DNA of 64,000 bases from Aphanomyces cochlioides (lineage: Eukaryota; Oomycota; Saprolegniomycetes; Saprolegniales; Verrucalvaceae). The notes below the pieces were generated by a model. The model ran no database searches. It was not told the origin of the DNA and worked only from the letters and a program-made list of their open reading frames with translations. This document shows, piece after piece, positions 32,992 through 43,461 of the stretch. The position numbers were made by a program, and so were the translations under genes. The stretch spans positions 682,001-746,000 of the forward strand of contig JAHQRK010000002.1 of NCBI GenBank assembly GCA_019828595.1, given 5' to 3'. Positions within the stretch are counted from its first letter, which is position 1. The number at the start of each line of letters is the position of its first letter.

Positions 32992-34695
32992 TCAAAGCAG
33001 GTAATGATCCTTTGTGGATTGAATCACTGGTGTGTGAGGTCTACTCCAAAGAGGAAGGACTTGATGGTACCATCGCACTTGCTTGTTCACTTTGTGGAGA
33101 AATGACAGAGTGTCGGCGTATTTGGCTGCATTCAATTGACGCTTTTGAGGATTTCCATTCTGCATGTGCTTTTCCATCCGGGAGAGCAATGTCCGTGCCA
33201 TCGACTGTCTGCTTTCCATGACACATAGCCGCACTAGAGAAAGTTCATGTCAAGATTAGTCAAGGCAGCTCCTGGTAACAACATACTCGAAGTGCAATAC
33301 ACACACTGCGGAAACGTGCAAAGTCGACAATGAAGCTTGTGGTTGGCAATTACGGTGTTTTCCCATGTCGAAGGACCTGCTTTGGTGTTGTGTCGGACAA
33401 TTATCTCTTTCCACTTTTGGCAGTCGAGGAGGCAAAGAGGGGCGATGCGGCAAATGTGAGCATTGACTATCTGTCGGCCATGAATCACAAGCTGGGTCCA
33501 ATATGGCACATTCGGCTCGCATTTGAACAAGTAGACGCTGATGGGATCATGGAGCCGTTTGAATGTTGGCATCTAGTATATGACAGTCATTGTGAGCCGA
33601 AAACACTGAGCACTACCGTCAACGGATGGAAATGATTCTCAACTGGGGGCAACTCAAAGGTTGGAAGCCGTAGCCGTCTCACTTTCTCCATGCATTCTTT
33701 CAACTCGACTTCACATGTTTGCTTTCGAATCGAGAGCGACTGCCGAGAGTTGGCCTGGAAATTGATGACCGACGCAGATGAAGAAGCGACCGTTGGTGGC
33801 AAAGTGAGTAGCGCATAGTCGAGGGCGACTAATTTATACTGCAGTCGGCGAAGTTGGACTAGATTGAGATGGTTTAGTATGTACGCAAGTAGGATGAAGT
33901 ACCTCGAAGACACAAGGCGCAAGTCGCTGCATTGGAGCAAGAGTCGACGTGTTGCACCAAGGATGAAAACGAGTCGCATATGGCATCCTCGCTTGGGCAT
34001 TCCGTGCCGTTGCTGGCATGCTCGAGGTGCTGACTCATTTCGACGCAACTAGGTTCGCGGCATTGGTTGAGATGGACGCAGTTCACAGCATCTTGGATCT
34101 TGCACATTGCAAGGAGAAATTCCGACAATATTTCATCCAAAGGAGGTGGGGCACTCTATGGAATCAATCAAACATCTCTGATTGACCTAATTTCACGTAC
34201 GTCATTCACATCATCTTCCATCTCGGGTTCAACATCATCGTCGTCGTCAATCACGATGATTTCGGGGGTTGTGTTCAAGTGAGCTGTGATTTCATCCAAC
34301 GGGGGTATGTCATCGTGAACTCGGATGGATTGATTTGAATCGGCCTTGCTTTCCAACGGTTTGTTCTCGACAGCTGCATGTCCTGTCGTCGGCTTTTCCT
34401 GCGACTTCTCTTCATCTGGATCGTCCATTGCCTGTTGAAGGAACCGCATCTTTTCATGAACTTGAGCTTCTAGGGCCTCTTCATGGGTCAACATTGGCGC
34501 AGGTCGAAGCGAATGCTTCCTTGCCATGCCAAACTCATGCCACATATCCGAACAGGCTTGGCAAAACCGAGCTATTTCCACTCCTCTCGGTCGCGCGCAC
34601 TGATCGCATTCGTATTTCCACTTGGTTGCCTTGCACCATGTACAAACTCCCGCGCTCATGCCAACAAATCCGAAAATATCAAATTTGACGTCCAT
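32992..34695 (-). CDS. TAZ-like zinc-finger protein, five exons (505 aa)
   Basis: Exons 34201-34695, 33903-34155, 33617-33858, 33287-33572 and 32992-33233 fit together over introns of 45, 44, 44 and 53 bp. The N-terminus has a Cys-rich finger (CTWCKATKWKYECDQC...FCQAC) followed by acidic linkers. Residues about 185-245 have the spacing of a TAZ finger (CREPSCVEMSQHLEHA, GTECPSEDAICDSFSS, HVDSCSNAATCALC). A second Cys/His set follows at about 355-425 (HICRIAPLCLLDC, HKLHCRLCTFPQCVYC). TAZ domains in CBP/p300 bind transcription factors, so a regulatory nuclear role is plausible. I see no acetyltransferase domain. The third exon could also end at a stop at 33587 if its intron is retained. Confidence 0.6.
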
Positions 34696-35538
34696 CGTCA
34701 AAATGATATTTGTTTTCGGAAAATATCCAAAATATTTGTGAAAACTCTAAAAATAAATATTGGTCTCATAAGGTTGCTTTGATTTTGAATATTGTTTCTA
34801 TCATAACAATACCTCTATAAATTCATTTCTTGAAATACAATTTTATTTTAGTTCATTTTTTGATACTAGTACTAGATTGACAAGTTGCCACCCTTGTGAC
34901 AACAGCTCGATGAAGTCGATGGCGTGAGGAAGCGACGGAAATCTTCATCTTGATCAATCGGTGCCATCCTTTAGCTGTTATGGAGCCGCTGCTGTTTGAT
35001 TCTCTTCGAGAAGGCTTACGATCACGTCCCTTCAACAAATCTGAGCTCACCTTCGTCGCCCTTCCGAAGGCACCACGGCGCCTTGAGGTGCGATAGCACG
35101 TCGTGTATAATTTCTCTGCAGGGAGCGTTCGGCATCCTTACTAGAAACAGCTAGCTTGAGCGGAGGGTGCGCCATCCCATGGTTAGTTGTACCCTGTCGT
35201 CAGCACTTCAATCAGTATCCCGTTTGCGACACTGTATTTTCTAGATTGCCACCGCAAAAATTTGGAGTCCAAACGTATCGACTGGTCTCTAGTGCATACA
35301 CTGAAACATGGATATTCCTTTGCATGGCCATTCTTCTCTCTTTGGTAATCCAAGTGCAGATCTGAGCCCATATCCATCAAGGGAACAAAGCTTGGGTATG
35401 CATTCTCCTCCTTGTCTCCTCACTCCATCTCAACTAGTTATCCGGATAGTTACAACCAATCACTCTCTACCGACTGTGCTTATCCGGATGACATTCTTGG
35501 TCTGACTTGTTTCTCACAACAACATTTACATCGCAGGC
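34696..35538. other. Gap, no gene recognised
   Basis: A minus frame at 34853-35050 (about 65 codons, basic) has a possible splice donor at its start but no family I know. The 3' part is the upstream region of the GH6 gene. Confidence 0.4.
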
Positions 35539-36750
35539 ATGCGATTCTTTGGAGTGGTGGCGGCGGTAGCGGCATATTTTGGCACTGTTTCGGCCCAGAG
35601 CGACTATCCATTATGCCCAGGCATTGTACCCTTTTCGTATACTACTGCGAAGACCCAATACCCCGAACTCAGTAACGCGATTGCGAAAGTCTCGAAGAAC
35701 CAGATCGCAACGTGGTGGACCGACAACAATGCAAACTATTACACGGAAATGCAAAAGCTCTTGAATCTATGCAACGAAACTTCCATCCCGACTGTCATCG
35801 TGTACGGTCTCCCCAACAAAGATTGTGCCGCTGGTGAAAGTAACAAGGGCTCCAACTCGGACTCAGCCACGTACCTCAAATTTGTCAAGGACTTGGCTGA
35901 TCTTATCGGCACGCGCCCGGTCATTTACATTATGGAACCTGACGCGCTTGGTTTGCATATTGATTCGTCTTGCGCTAAGACGAACGGCTACCTGGACAAC
36001 ATGATGTCTGCGATCCCCCTCTTGACGAATGACAATGCCAATGCGTCGTTGTACGTCGATATCGGCTACTGGGCTTTTAACACGACGGAACGAACTCAAT
36101 TGGTGGTTGAAGCCATGAAACAACTGGTTTCGAAGGGTGCTGCGATCCGCGGTATCTCACTCGACACATCTAACTACCGCAAGACAGATGAAATGGTTGC
36201 TCTATGTCAAAAGTTTGTCACGGCGACGAAGAACTCGGACTACCGTTGTGTGATTGATACGTCCCGCAACTACCTTGGGCCTAAGGAAGGCACGGCCGAG
36301 TGGTGCAACAATCGTTACGCTGCCATCGGTGTGCCACCAACGAACAACACAGCGAACGACTTAATCGATTACTTTTTGTGGCTCAAGACCCCCGGTGAAT
36401 CGGATGGTACATGCAATGGGGCTGGCATTAGCTCCGATGCGCTCAAGAATGGTCCTGCCGCCGGTCAATTCTTCGAAAAGGCTTTCAGTCTTATGTGGGA
36501 CCGAGGTTACTACGTTGACAAGAAGCTCGGTGACAAAATCGGCCGCTACACGCTCGATGTGGATCAAATCAACGAAGGCGGTAAGACGAGCTGGGTTGCC
36601 ATCGGAGTCGTGGCCGCTGTGTGTATCCTCTTGGTCGTTGCTGGTGTCTTGTTCAAGCGCCGCTACGATGCGAAGCAAGGCCGCTCGCGTGCTGCCAACC
36701 GCCAAGTGGATGCAGAAGCTGCAGTGCGCAAGCCTTATTTGTCGCTTTAA
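35539..36750 (+). CDS. Membrane-anchored GH6 cellulase, copy 1 (403 aa)
   Basis: A signal peptide (MRFFGVVAAVAAYFGTVSA) is followed by a GH6 domain. Family motifs are seen in order: ATWWTDNN, VYGLPNKDCAAGES (holding the DC Asp that matches Cel6A D175), YIMEPDALG (matching the catalytic acid D221), DTSRNYLGP, WCNNRYAAIGVPP, and KTPGESDG (matching D401). GH6 enzymes cut beta-1,4-glucan. The C-terminus has one membrane helix (WVAIGVVAAVCILLVVAGVL) and a basic tail, so the enzyme is held at the cell surface facing out. No cellulose-binding module is present. Oomycete walls contain cellulose, so wall remodelling is as likely as attack on plant matter. No intron. A paralog lies at 41883. Confidence 0.93.
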   Translation: MRFFGVVAAVAAYFGTVSAQSDYPLCPGIVPFSYTTAKTQYPELSNAIAKVSKNQIATWWTDNNANYYTEMQKLLNLCNETSIPTVIVYGLPNKDCAAGESNKGSNSDSATYLKFVKDLADLIGTRPVIYIMEPDALGLHIDSSCAKTNGYLDNMMSAIPLLTNDNANASLYVDIGYWAFNTTERTQLVVEAMKQLVSKGAAIRGISLDTSNYRKTDEMVALCQKFVTATKNSDYRCVIDTSRNYLGPKEGTAEWCNNRYAAIGVPPTNNTANDLIDYFLWLKTPGESDGTCNGAGISSDALKNGPAAGQFFEKAFSLMWDRGYYVDKKLGDKIGRYTLDVDQINEGGKTSWVAIGVVAAVCILLVVAGVLFKRRYDAKQGRSRAANRQVDAEAAVRKPYLSL

Positions 36751-38280
36751 AATGACAGCATGAATCAATTTTTCATTTACACCTGTAGCTTTCCATCATC
36801 GATCAACAATAGAGGCAACGAAGAACATAGAGTAGAACCAATTTACCTCCTCTCTAGGCATGAAGAGCGAGAATTCTGAAGCTCAATCGCAGAGACTGCG
36901 GATAGAGGGCATGAAATTCCAATGTCCACGCACTTCATCACCATAACTGCAGAATTTCCAACACCAGATATCGAAAGAGTCACGAGCTGAATGAAATTGG
37001 CCTCCTCAACGTCCATCGTGCTGTATGACCAACAAACAAGTCGTCAGTCTCATCAGTGGAGAGTCTTCTTGCGTCCAAGCACCAAAAATTCAATCCACCA
37101 TGAAGAGAGAACTTGATCCACTCCACTTTGGATGTCTTTCCTTGGATACGAGAGCTCCACTCCATACACTCCATGCGAGTCTATTTTGCTTGGACCAGAA
37201 GTTTGCGGCACTTGGACTTGCTTGGATTCACTGCAGCCCATTCTTTTGTTGTTTTAGCTCGGATCAAACTTCGTTATGGACTTTCGTCGTGTTGAAATTT
37301 CGACAGCAACTTTCGATTGAGCGACATGGACGAACCTCTGCTTTTCTCCTAGACACAATCAAATCTTGACAACGACATACTCTTGTAGACTTGGAGCAAT
37401 CCATGAAAGTTTTCTTGCAAATGCCGTTGACTAGGCACTAGAATTCTGACGGCAATCCAAGCAGGTAGGAAAACAATTATTACTTTAATAAAGTACTCTT
37501 TCGGTAATACTCCTTTCACTGCTCTCTGACTGACAATTGCAAAGCCGTGACTACAGTAGTGTGATGGCGTTCACATTTATTGCTATGTAAAGCATCTCCC
37601 ACACGAGCACCAGCTATTTTAATGGAGCGCTTGAGAGCAAACGGAATAGTCGAACGATTCCACCTACAACCAACCAATTCACGACTTCCAGTCTTTTTAT
37701 ACTACGTAGTATTGGTTTTAATATTGTCCTTTTCAGTGAAATGTGGACTTGGCAGGTCATTGGCCAAATCGCATATTAATCGACTATACTGAATTTAATA
37801 TGAAATATCGTATAGTATACAAAGTTAAGTACGATTTCTTCCAGGCAATGGTACTGAGCAAACAGTTCACTAACATCTGCATCCCAGAATACCGTCATGC
37901 ATGCTTTCTACCCCCAATACAACCTCGCTATGAAGTGTCAAGACGCCGCGCGTATCTTCCGCGAGTCAGCGTCCATCATGGCCTTTCCCCACGGCCTTTC
38001 CCCAAGTCATATAATTAAGGTGATTTGATTGGTCAAAACATTGAAAATACTGATATATGATTGGCTAGTCGATCGACAGCCCAGTCCAATTTGGAATCGA
38101 ATGCATAATATTGTGCTTTTGATACAAAATTGTGAGGAACGGTTTGAATCGACCAAGGTTTCGAATCGATTCCGAATCGAACTGGCTTCTCTGATTGGCT
38201 AGAATTATAAATTAAAATTAGTCAGCCAATCAGAATCGATCAGATACCTGACTCACACAAAACACCCACTGACATACACC
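36751..38280. other. Gap between GH6 paralogs, repeat-rich
   Basis: Apart from the small frame at 37053-37241, no gene is seen. The end (about 38100-38275) contains words shared with the mariner-associated repeats (AGCCAATCAGAATCGA, CTCACACAAAACACCCAC). Confidence 0.45.
37053..37241 (-). CDS. Possible small N-myristoylated protein (62 aa)
   Basis: The frame starts MGCSESK, a good N-myristoylation and palmitoylation signal, followed by a Ser/Gln/Pro segment. The rest is not distinctive, and an intron may follow because minus-strand reading later at about 37000 (MDVEEANFIQLVTL) is also open. No family is recognised. This could be chance. Confidence 0.25.
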   Translation of the reverse strand: MGCSESKQVQVPQTSGPSKIDSHGVYGVELSYPRKDIQSGVDQVLSSWWIEFLVLGRKKTLH

Positions 38281-38970
38281 AGCTTAAAATTAGTATAATG
38301 ACCAGAGTTAAATATATCTCGAATATTTATTCAGAAACAGCCAATTTGGAAATTATATCTCTGAGAGCGCGTTCGGTGGCCACAAAATAATATGATATTT
38401 TTAAAATATCATGAAAAAATCGATATCATAATATTGGGTTTCGTATACAGCGTTCAGTTGTCATCGTTATATCATGAACTTTCAGAAAAATATCATAATA
38501 ATATCGTGAAAAAAATATACACCTCTGACCCTGTATATTTCTATTGGAATATCGTTGAAGGTGCTTTGTGGTCGGCCTGAATGGCACTCGAGTCTCAAGG
38601 AAGGGTGGATCTACGTGAGAGGTCCACCGAGAAGCAAGAAGACAAGCACCGTCGTCGACGCTCGTTCATACTATTGATTACCAGTTGGTATACAACGACT
38701 CACTTATGCTACGAAGCGTGTCGAACGTCGGCGTTGACTGGCACAGCATACATACATGAGATTCCGGTTAGCGAGCGCATGAACTGGGCACAGATGAAAA
38801 CATGAAATTTGAATGCAAACCGAACGCGCTTGATATAAAACGATATCTGTGAAATAATGATATTTTGCTTGAATCAAATATAGCAATTTCATGATATGAA
38901 ACATCACAAAATTTCATTGACCACCGAACGTGCTCTGATATTTATTTTCTTGGTCATGACCGCAATATTT
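38281..38970 (+). repeat. Dispersed AT-rich repeat, copy 2, split by an insertion
   Basis: The flanks 38281-38364 and 38936-38970 together match 16761-16890. The match continues across the insertion with only TGA duplicated. This gives the precise boundaries of the inserted element. Confidence 0.85.
38365..38935. mobile_element. 571-bp TIR element with TGA target duplication
   Basis: The left end GAGCGCGTTCGGTGG and the right end CCACCGAACGT-GCTC are inverted repeats (14 of 15). The 3-bp TGA is repeated on both sides, and the empty site is preserved at 16830-16850. Three-base duplications of the form TNA fit PIF/Harbinger elements. The interior carries no transposase. The frames at 38392 and 38581 look accidental. 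Confidence 0.85.
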
Positions 38971-39129
38971 ATATTTGCCAATAAATTTTAAGAAATTGTT
39001 TTTCTACATGTGTATTGGCTAAGATTTTGGAGCTGTGCAATTTATTACTTTGGCATGCCTCCAGCGCCAATCTGTATCGTATCTCCTCTCGTTTCGAATG
39101 TGATTTGATTTTGCTAAAACTCTGTCTAT

Positions 39130-39515
39130 TTATATTGTCAATTTCATTCGAAATTGTGAGGGGGGTCCGAAATGTATCGATTTTTAAATCGATCTGCAAA
39201 TCGCTCAGCCAATCAGAATCGAGAATTTACCAAGTTCACGCAAAACACACCTATACACACGTCAATTTTATTTGGCCAATTTACCGTACTTTTCATTTAT
39301 ACTTGACTTCAGTATGATGGAATCGATTTGGAAATGAACTCAATTTTGGTAGAAAAATACAAATTTGGGTGAAAAAGACAATACTTTCTCTCAAATTTTA
39401 TTCAGCCAATCAAAATCGCTCAAAATATTTATTAGCCAATGGCGTCGATTGTTGAATCGATCCGCTGGCGTGATTCGATTGAACGGGGTCTGGAAATTCG
39501 TATCAAATCAACAAT
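39130..39515 (+). repeat. Mariner-associated non-coding repeat, short copy
   Basis: It matches 19421-20060 in order (CTCAGCCAATCAGAATCGAG, ACAAATTTGGGTGAAAAAGA, GGCGTGATTCGATTGAACGG) but has a single copy of the 102-bp unit and lacks the palindrome. No transposase follows. Confidence 0.7.
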
Positions 39516-39655
39516 ACTGTATACACTGTAGCAACAATATTATTTTCTGAAAGAGCCTCTAATTGGCTTATATTCTAACCAATCAATTTGGAGAATTAGT
39601 CCACTATTCAGCGTCGTTCCCTGAAGTCGGCAAAACACACTCCACTTTGGACGTA

Positions 39656-40930
39656 CAGTTGTGCTCGACTTTTTGCACTACTCACTGTTCATAATTTATA
39701 TAAGGTTATAAAGTTTAAAAGTATTTATAAAGTTTTCAAGTCATTGGCTTAAATTCACTACACATCCTCCGATGGACATTCATGCTCGAAGCCAAGCGAC
39801 TGGAGGTGATCCATGAGCGACACATCAGGTACTATACGGGTGTGATTCCAACAATTGCTGATTGTGTAAACCCAAATCTTCTGCTGACATCCCACCAAAG
39901 CATCGAGGCTTCGCAGATCTCCCAATGAACGATAGAGGTAATTTGTCGGATCCATCTGAATTCACGGCAAGGACGATAGAAATGCGCCGTTTGTCCTTTT
40001 TTGACCTTGCCGAGGTCTATTGGAGATCGTCGTCGAAGGTTGGAAATTAAAAAAAGACCAGTCTCATCCATGTTGTAGATGTCGGATTTGGGGTACATTT
40101 GGGTTTCCATTTGCAGCATTTCACATCCTTTTTCAATGACGTCTGGTGGGACCGAAGCGGATTCACCGTGAAGCCGATACATTTTGAGATTGTGTCGTCT
40201 TTGGAAGCCATAAAGCCAGCCTCTTGACACATTGCCGATACTGGTAAGATTCATTTCTCTTGCAAGTTTTTGAGCCTTTTCCATGATGACAGCTCCTGTT
40301 ATACAGGCTTGCCTTTCATTTGCAGCGACAACCCATTCAACGAGTTTTCGGTCGAGCTCGGGATGTCGTGGCTTGTACAAGTTGCATCTTTTGTTTGTGG
40401 CATCAGCGTCTATGTTGGCAGCCATGCATGGTCGCGTGTCTTGAACAATTCGTCGGATTGTTGTGATATTGAGCTCCATTCCAAAGGTTTTCGTGACCCA
40501 CTTGCGAATATCAGTCATGATAGGTCGCTCCACATCTTTGTAATGCTCTCTAATTTGATGTTTTTCCGATAAGGTCAGTCTCTTTTTGCTTCCTGGCATT
40601 GGGAATTCTCGAGGTTTGCGTTGAAAACAAAATTGCACACGCATTTGAATTTTCAAATCATAGCCAACTCACGAAGTGTCGGCATTGGCTGAATATGGCT
40701 GTGGATGGAGCACTGAGTGGACGTGCAGGAAACGCTCCGTGTGGCTTGTTCCTGAGCGTGATCTTCGTGTGGTTCGCTTTCCGTACGATTCGAGAGTGAA
40801 GAATCCTGTTGACTACACGACGAGGTAAATTGCTGAGTGACATAGAAACATCCAAAAACCTCTAGAACTTGTATTATAAATTTATGGAGGTATTTAGATT
40901 GAGTAGAGTGCAAAAAGTCGAGCACAACTG
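39656..40930 (-). mobile_element. Pogo-type element, 1275 bp, internally deleted
   Basis: The ends are inverted repeats starting CAGTTGTGCTCGACTTTTTG, matching over about 24 bp and loosely for a further 30. Each is flanked by TA, the target of the Tc1/mariner superfamily. The element encodes the N-terminal part of a transposase on the minus strand. The C-terminal catalytic part is mostly deleted. TIR start CAGT is usual for pogo and Tigger elements. Confidence 0.88.
39832..40656 (-). pseudogene. Truncated pogo/Tigger transposase
   Basis: The frame has an N-terminal HTH (LTLSEKHQIREHY onward), a Tc5-type HTH (SRGWLYGFQRRHNLKMYRLH), and the start of the DDE domain (YNMDETGLF). A slip in an A run near 40005 moves the conserved ISIVLAVNSDGSDKLPLSF block into another frame. 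After PRCFGGM the domain stops, so two catalytic acids are missing. It is related to the 1408-2431 remnant. Confidence 0.8.
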
Positions 40931-40932
40931 TA

Positions 40933-41882
40933 TTCCCTTCGATAGCAGAGCTCCACTCCATTCGCCACACTGTAACAACATGATCCAATTTCCGCCTTCA
41001 TGTCAAAGTCTCTGTCGTGATGTGTAGATTAAAAAAAAGTTTTGTCGCTCGTTGAGAGCGCTTGTCAATCGTGAGTCGACTGGTCGTTCGACTGGACGCA
41101 TATGTAGTCAAACGCTTCTGTTGGCACAAGTGCCAACATGTTGGATCGAGACTCTGCTGTCGGGACAAAGTTTGCAGAACGAACGGCAGCGCGAATCTTC
41201 TCTCCATCACCTTTCATCTGATGATCACGACTGACGAAAGATGAAATTTTCAACGGCTGGATGTGCATGCCCTTTATAGTCTCAAAAACATGGCCTGTCT
41301 TGCCAGCCTCTTGTCAATATCACAGCAGCCTTCCTACCACCATAAAGAGCATTTTATACCGAGAGCGTTCCCGAGACAGCAGTCGCATCCTCAGCGATAA
41401 TGTTGGATCAGTCCATGCATATCGAACAATCGAAAGGCTGCAAGTTGGTAACTCACCTGCGACACTAATCCAACCAGGCTGGGAAAATAACATATTTTAT
41501 TCAAGATAAAATTTAATATGGTATATATCACTTCCGGTTTATACTGACTGTTGTCGCTAGAGAATACGATGGCGTTTTCAAAGCTGTTTCAACGACCTAC
41601 AGAAGTGTGATGGCGCTCTTCTTTCAAGCTTACTGGAAATTTCAACATCTCCTACATGAGCACAAGCTATTTCAATGGATGTGGCACATTTGAGTGCAGC
41701 GAAAGAGTGACCAGCATTTCATATTAACTTTGAAATACATTTTAGTCGAACATTTTATAACGGTTTTAGTATGTAAATTTTCATGATATCCTACATTTGG
41801 TCGTCTGGAATTGGATTTTCATCCCTTGTCCATCGTGGCTGTGCCAATTTGACTGATGCACATTTTCACATTTGAAGCCCGG
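40933..41882. other. Gap before second GH6 gene, no gene recognised
   Basis: Only short overlapping frames on both strands near 41050-41270 are seen, none with known content. The last few hundred bases are the GH6 upstream region. Confidence 0.45.
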
Positions 41883-43079
41883 ATGGCAAGTCGACTTTCG
41901 CTGGCGTTGCCCATTCTTCTCTCCATGGCAGTCGCTATCCAGGCTGGGGATGATCTTCCTCTCTGTGGCACGATCCCGACGTCATACGTCTCGGCGCGGG
42001 AAACGTATCCCAAGCTGAAGGACGCGATTGATTTGGTCGGCAAGCAACCCGTGGCGACGTGGTGGACGGACAACAATCCAACGTACATTTCAGACGTGCA
42101 GACGCTCTTGGACACGTGTAGCAAGAATTCTTTGCCTGTGATTGTTGTTTACGGTCTCCCTCAAAAAGATTGTGGCGCTGGCTTCAGCAACCTTGGAAAA
42201 ATCAACAGTACGGCGGCATACTTGGAATTCATCAAAGACCTTGTCGGGCGAGTTGGATCCCGCCCAGTGCTTTATATCATGGAGCCTGATGCGATTGGAG
42301 CCGCTGCTGATGGTACGGGATGTGCTGCAACGAATGGTTACCTCGACAATATGCAAGCTGCCGTCCCGCTCTTGACTGCCAACGAAAACGCTCGCTTGTA
42401 CTTTGACGTCGGCTTCTGGATGCTCAATAGTGCTGGGGATGCCAACAAGATCTCAAAAGCTGTACAGTATGTCGGCTCAAAGAGTCGTGAAGGAGCTGTG
42501 AAAGGCATTGTCCTCAACACGTCAAATCTTCGTCAAACTGCTGAAATGCTTGCCAAATGCTCCTTGTTTGCTCAAGCTGCTCCCGCCAATGCCACGTACA
42601 AGTGTGCGATCGATACATCGCGCAATTACCGCACACCCAACACAACAACTGAATGGTGCAACAACAAATACGCTGCCATTGGCGTGCCACCGACCAGCCA
42701 GACAGGGCATTCAGACCTTCTGGACTATTTCTTGTGGGTTAAGGTACCTGGCGAGTCGGATGGCGAGTGCAATTCGACGCAGCAGTCTGCCGATGCAATG
42801 GTCGGGCCACGCGCTGGCAAGTTCTTTGAGAAGGCATTCAGCATGCAGTGGGATCGCGGGTACTTTGTTGACAAGAAGCTTGGCAAGCCTCTTCGTGAGT
42901 ACGATCTTGGCAGCGACTTCACCTTACCTTCCAGTGGCTTGAGCGGTGGGGCCATTGCCGCCATTGTGATTTCATGCCTCATTGTTGCCGCTGGCACTGT
43001 ATACTTTGTCCGGCGCCGAGTTTACCCAAAGCAAAAGACTGTCCATGTTGAAGCGTCGACACCGCAAGTCCTTGCATGA
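41883..43079 (+). CDS. Membrane-anchored GH6 cellulase, copy 2 (398 aa)
   Basis: The ATG at 41883 gives a clean signal peptide (MASRLSLALPILLSMAVAIQ). The in-frame ATG at 41856 would precede it with polar residues. GH6 motifs: ATWWTDNN, VYGLPQKDCGAG, YIMEPDAIG, DTSRNYRTP, WCNNKYAAIGVPP, KVPGESDG. The C-terminal membrane helix is GAIAAIVISCLIVAAGTVYF, followed by a basic tail. It is clearly paralogous to 35539-36750 (same length, same anchor, all catalytic Asp kept) but well diverged. Single exon. Same strand, 5 kb downstream, with transposons inserted between. It probably acts at the plasma-membrane outer face on cell-wall or external glucan. Confidence 0.93.
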   Translation: MASRLSLALPILLSMAVAIQAGDDLPLCGTIPTSYVSARETYPKLKDAIDLVGKQPVATWWTDNNPTYISDVQTLLDTCSKNSLPVIVVYGLPQKDCGAGFSNLGKINSTAAYLEFIKDLVGRVGSRPVLYIMEPDAIGAAADGTGCAATNGYLDNMQAAVPLLTANENARLYFDVGFWMLNSAGDANKISKAVQYVGSKSREGAVKGIVLNTSNLRQTAEMLAKCSLFAQAAPANATYKCAIDTSRNYRTPNTTTEWCNNKYAAIGVPPTSQTGHSDLLDYFLWVKVPGESDGECNSTQQSADAMVGPRAGKFFEKAFSMQWDRGYFVDKKLGKPLREYDLGSDFTLPSSGLSGGAIAAIVISCLIVAAGTVYFVRRRVYPKQKTVHVEASTPQVLA

Positions 43080-43461
43080 GACCATCAGAACCCCATCGCA
43101 ATTGTAACCCCTTCAACCCTAAACCCTGCACCCCTGAGTTTATTAAATCCTTGATGTTATTAATGAACAACTTCAATTTCCTTCGTTTTAGTGACATTTA
43201 AACGAAAACGGAAAAATGTAAAATTCCTCCTTGACTCAACCAGCGCACTGTGAAGGCAGGAGATAGCAAGTCATCTACGACGTTATTACGTTATCTCCCC
43301 ATCTTGTGTCGAATTTGTTATAATTTATAAAAATTTCCAAATTTTATCAAATATTTTCTGAAACTGTCACTAAAACAAGGATAAATTTTAACTACATGTC
43401 GTTAAAACGAGGTGAATATTCATGAATTCCAATTGCAGATTTGCGCACTTTCCCAGGCAAG
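43080..43461. other. Short gap with C-rich motif
   Basis: Just after the GH6 stop (about 43105-43137) lies the reverse complement of the G-rich motif seen at 24740 and 27700 (AACCCCTTCAACCCTAAACC). Otherwise the gap is AT-rich, the upstream region of the HECT gene. Confidence 0.5.

Noticed and set aside
32856..33221. 121-codon plus-strand ORF
   Set aside because: It is antisense to the last exon of the TAZ-like gene, whose spliced frame is much better supported.
38392..38805. Two adjacent small ORFs inside the 571-bp TIR element
   Set aside because: No transposase motif, AT-biased codons, and no known similarity. Accidental frames in a non-autonomous element.
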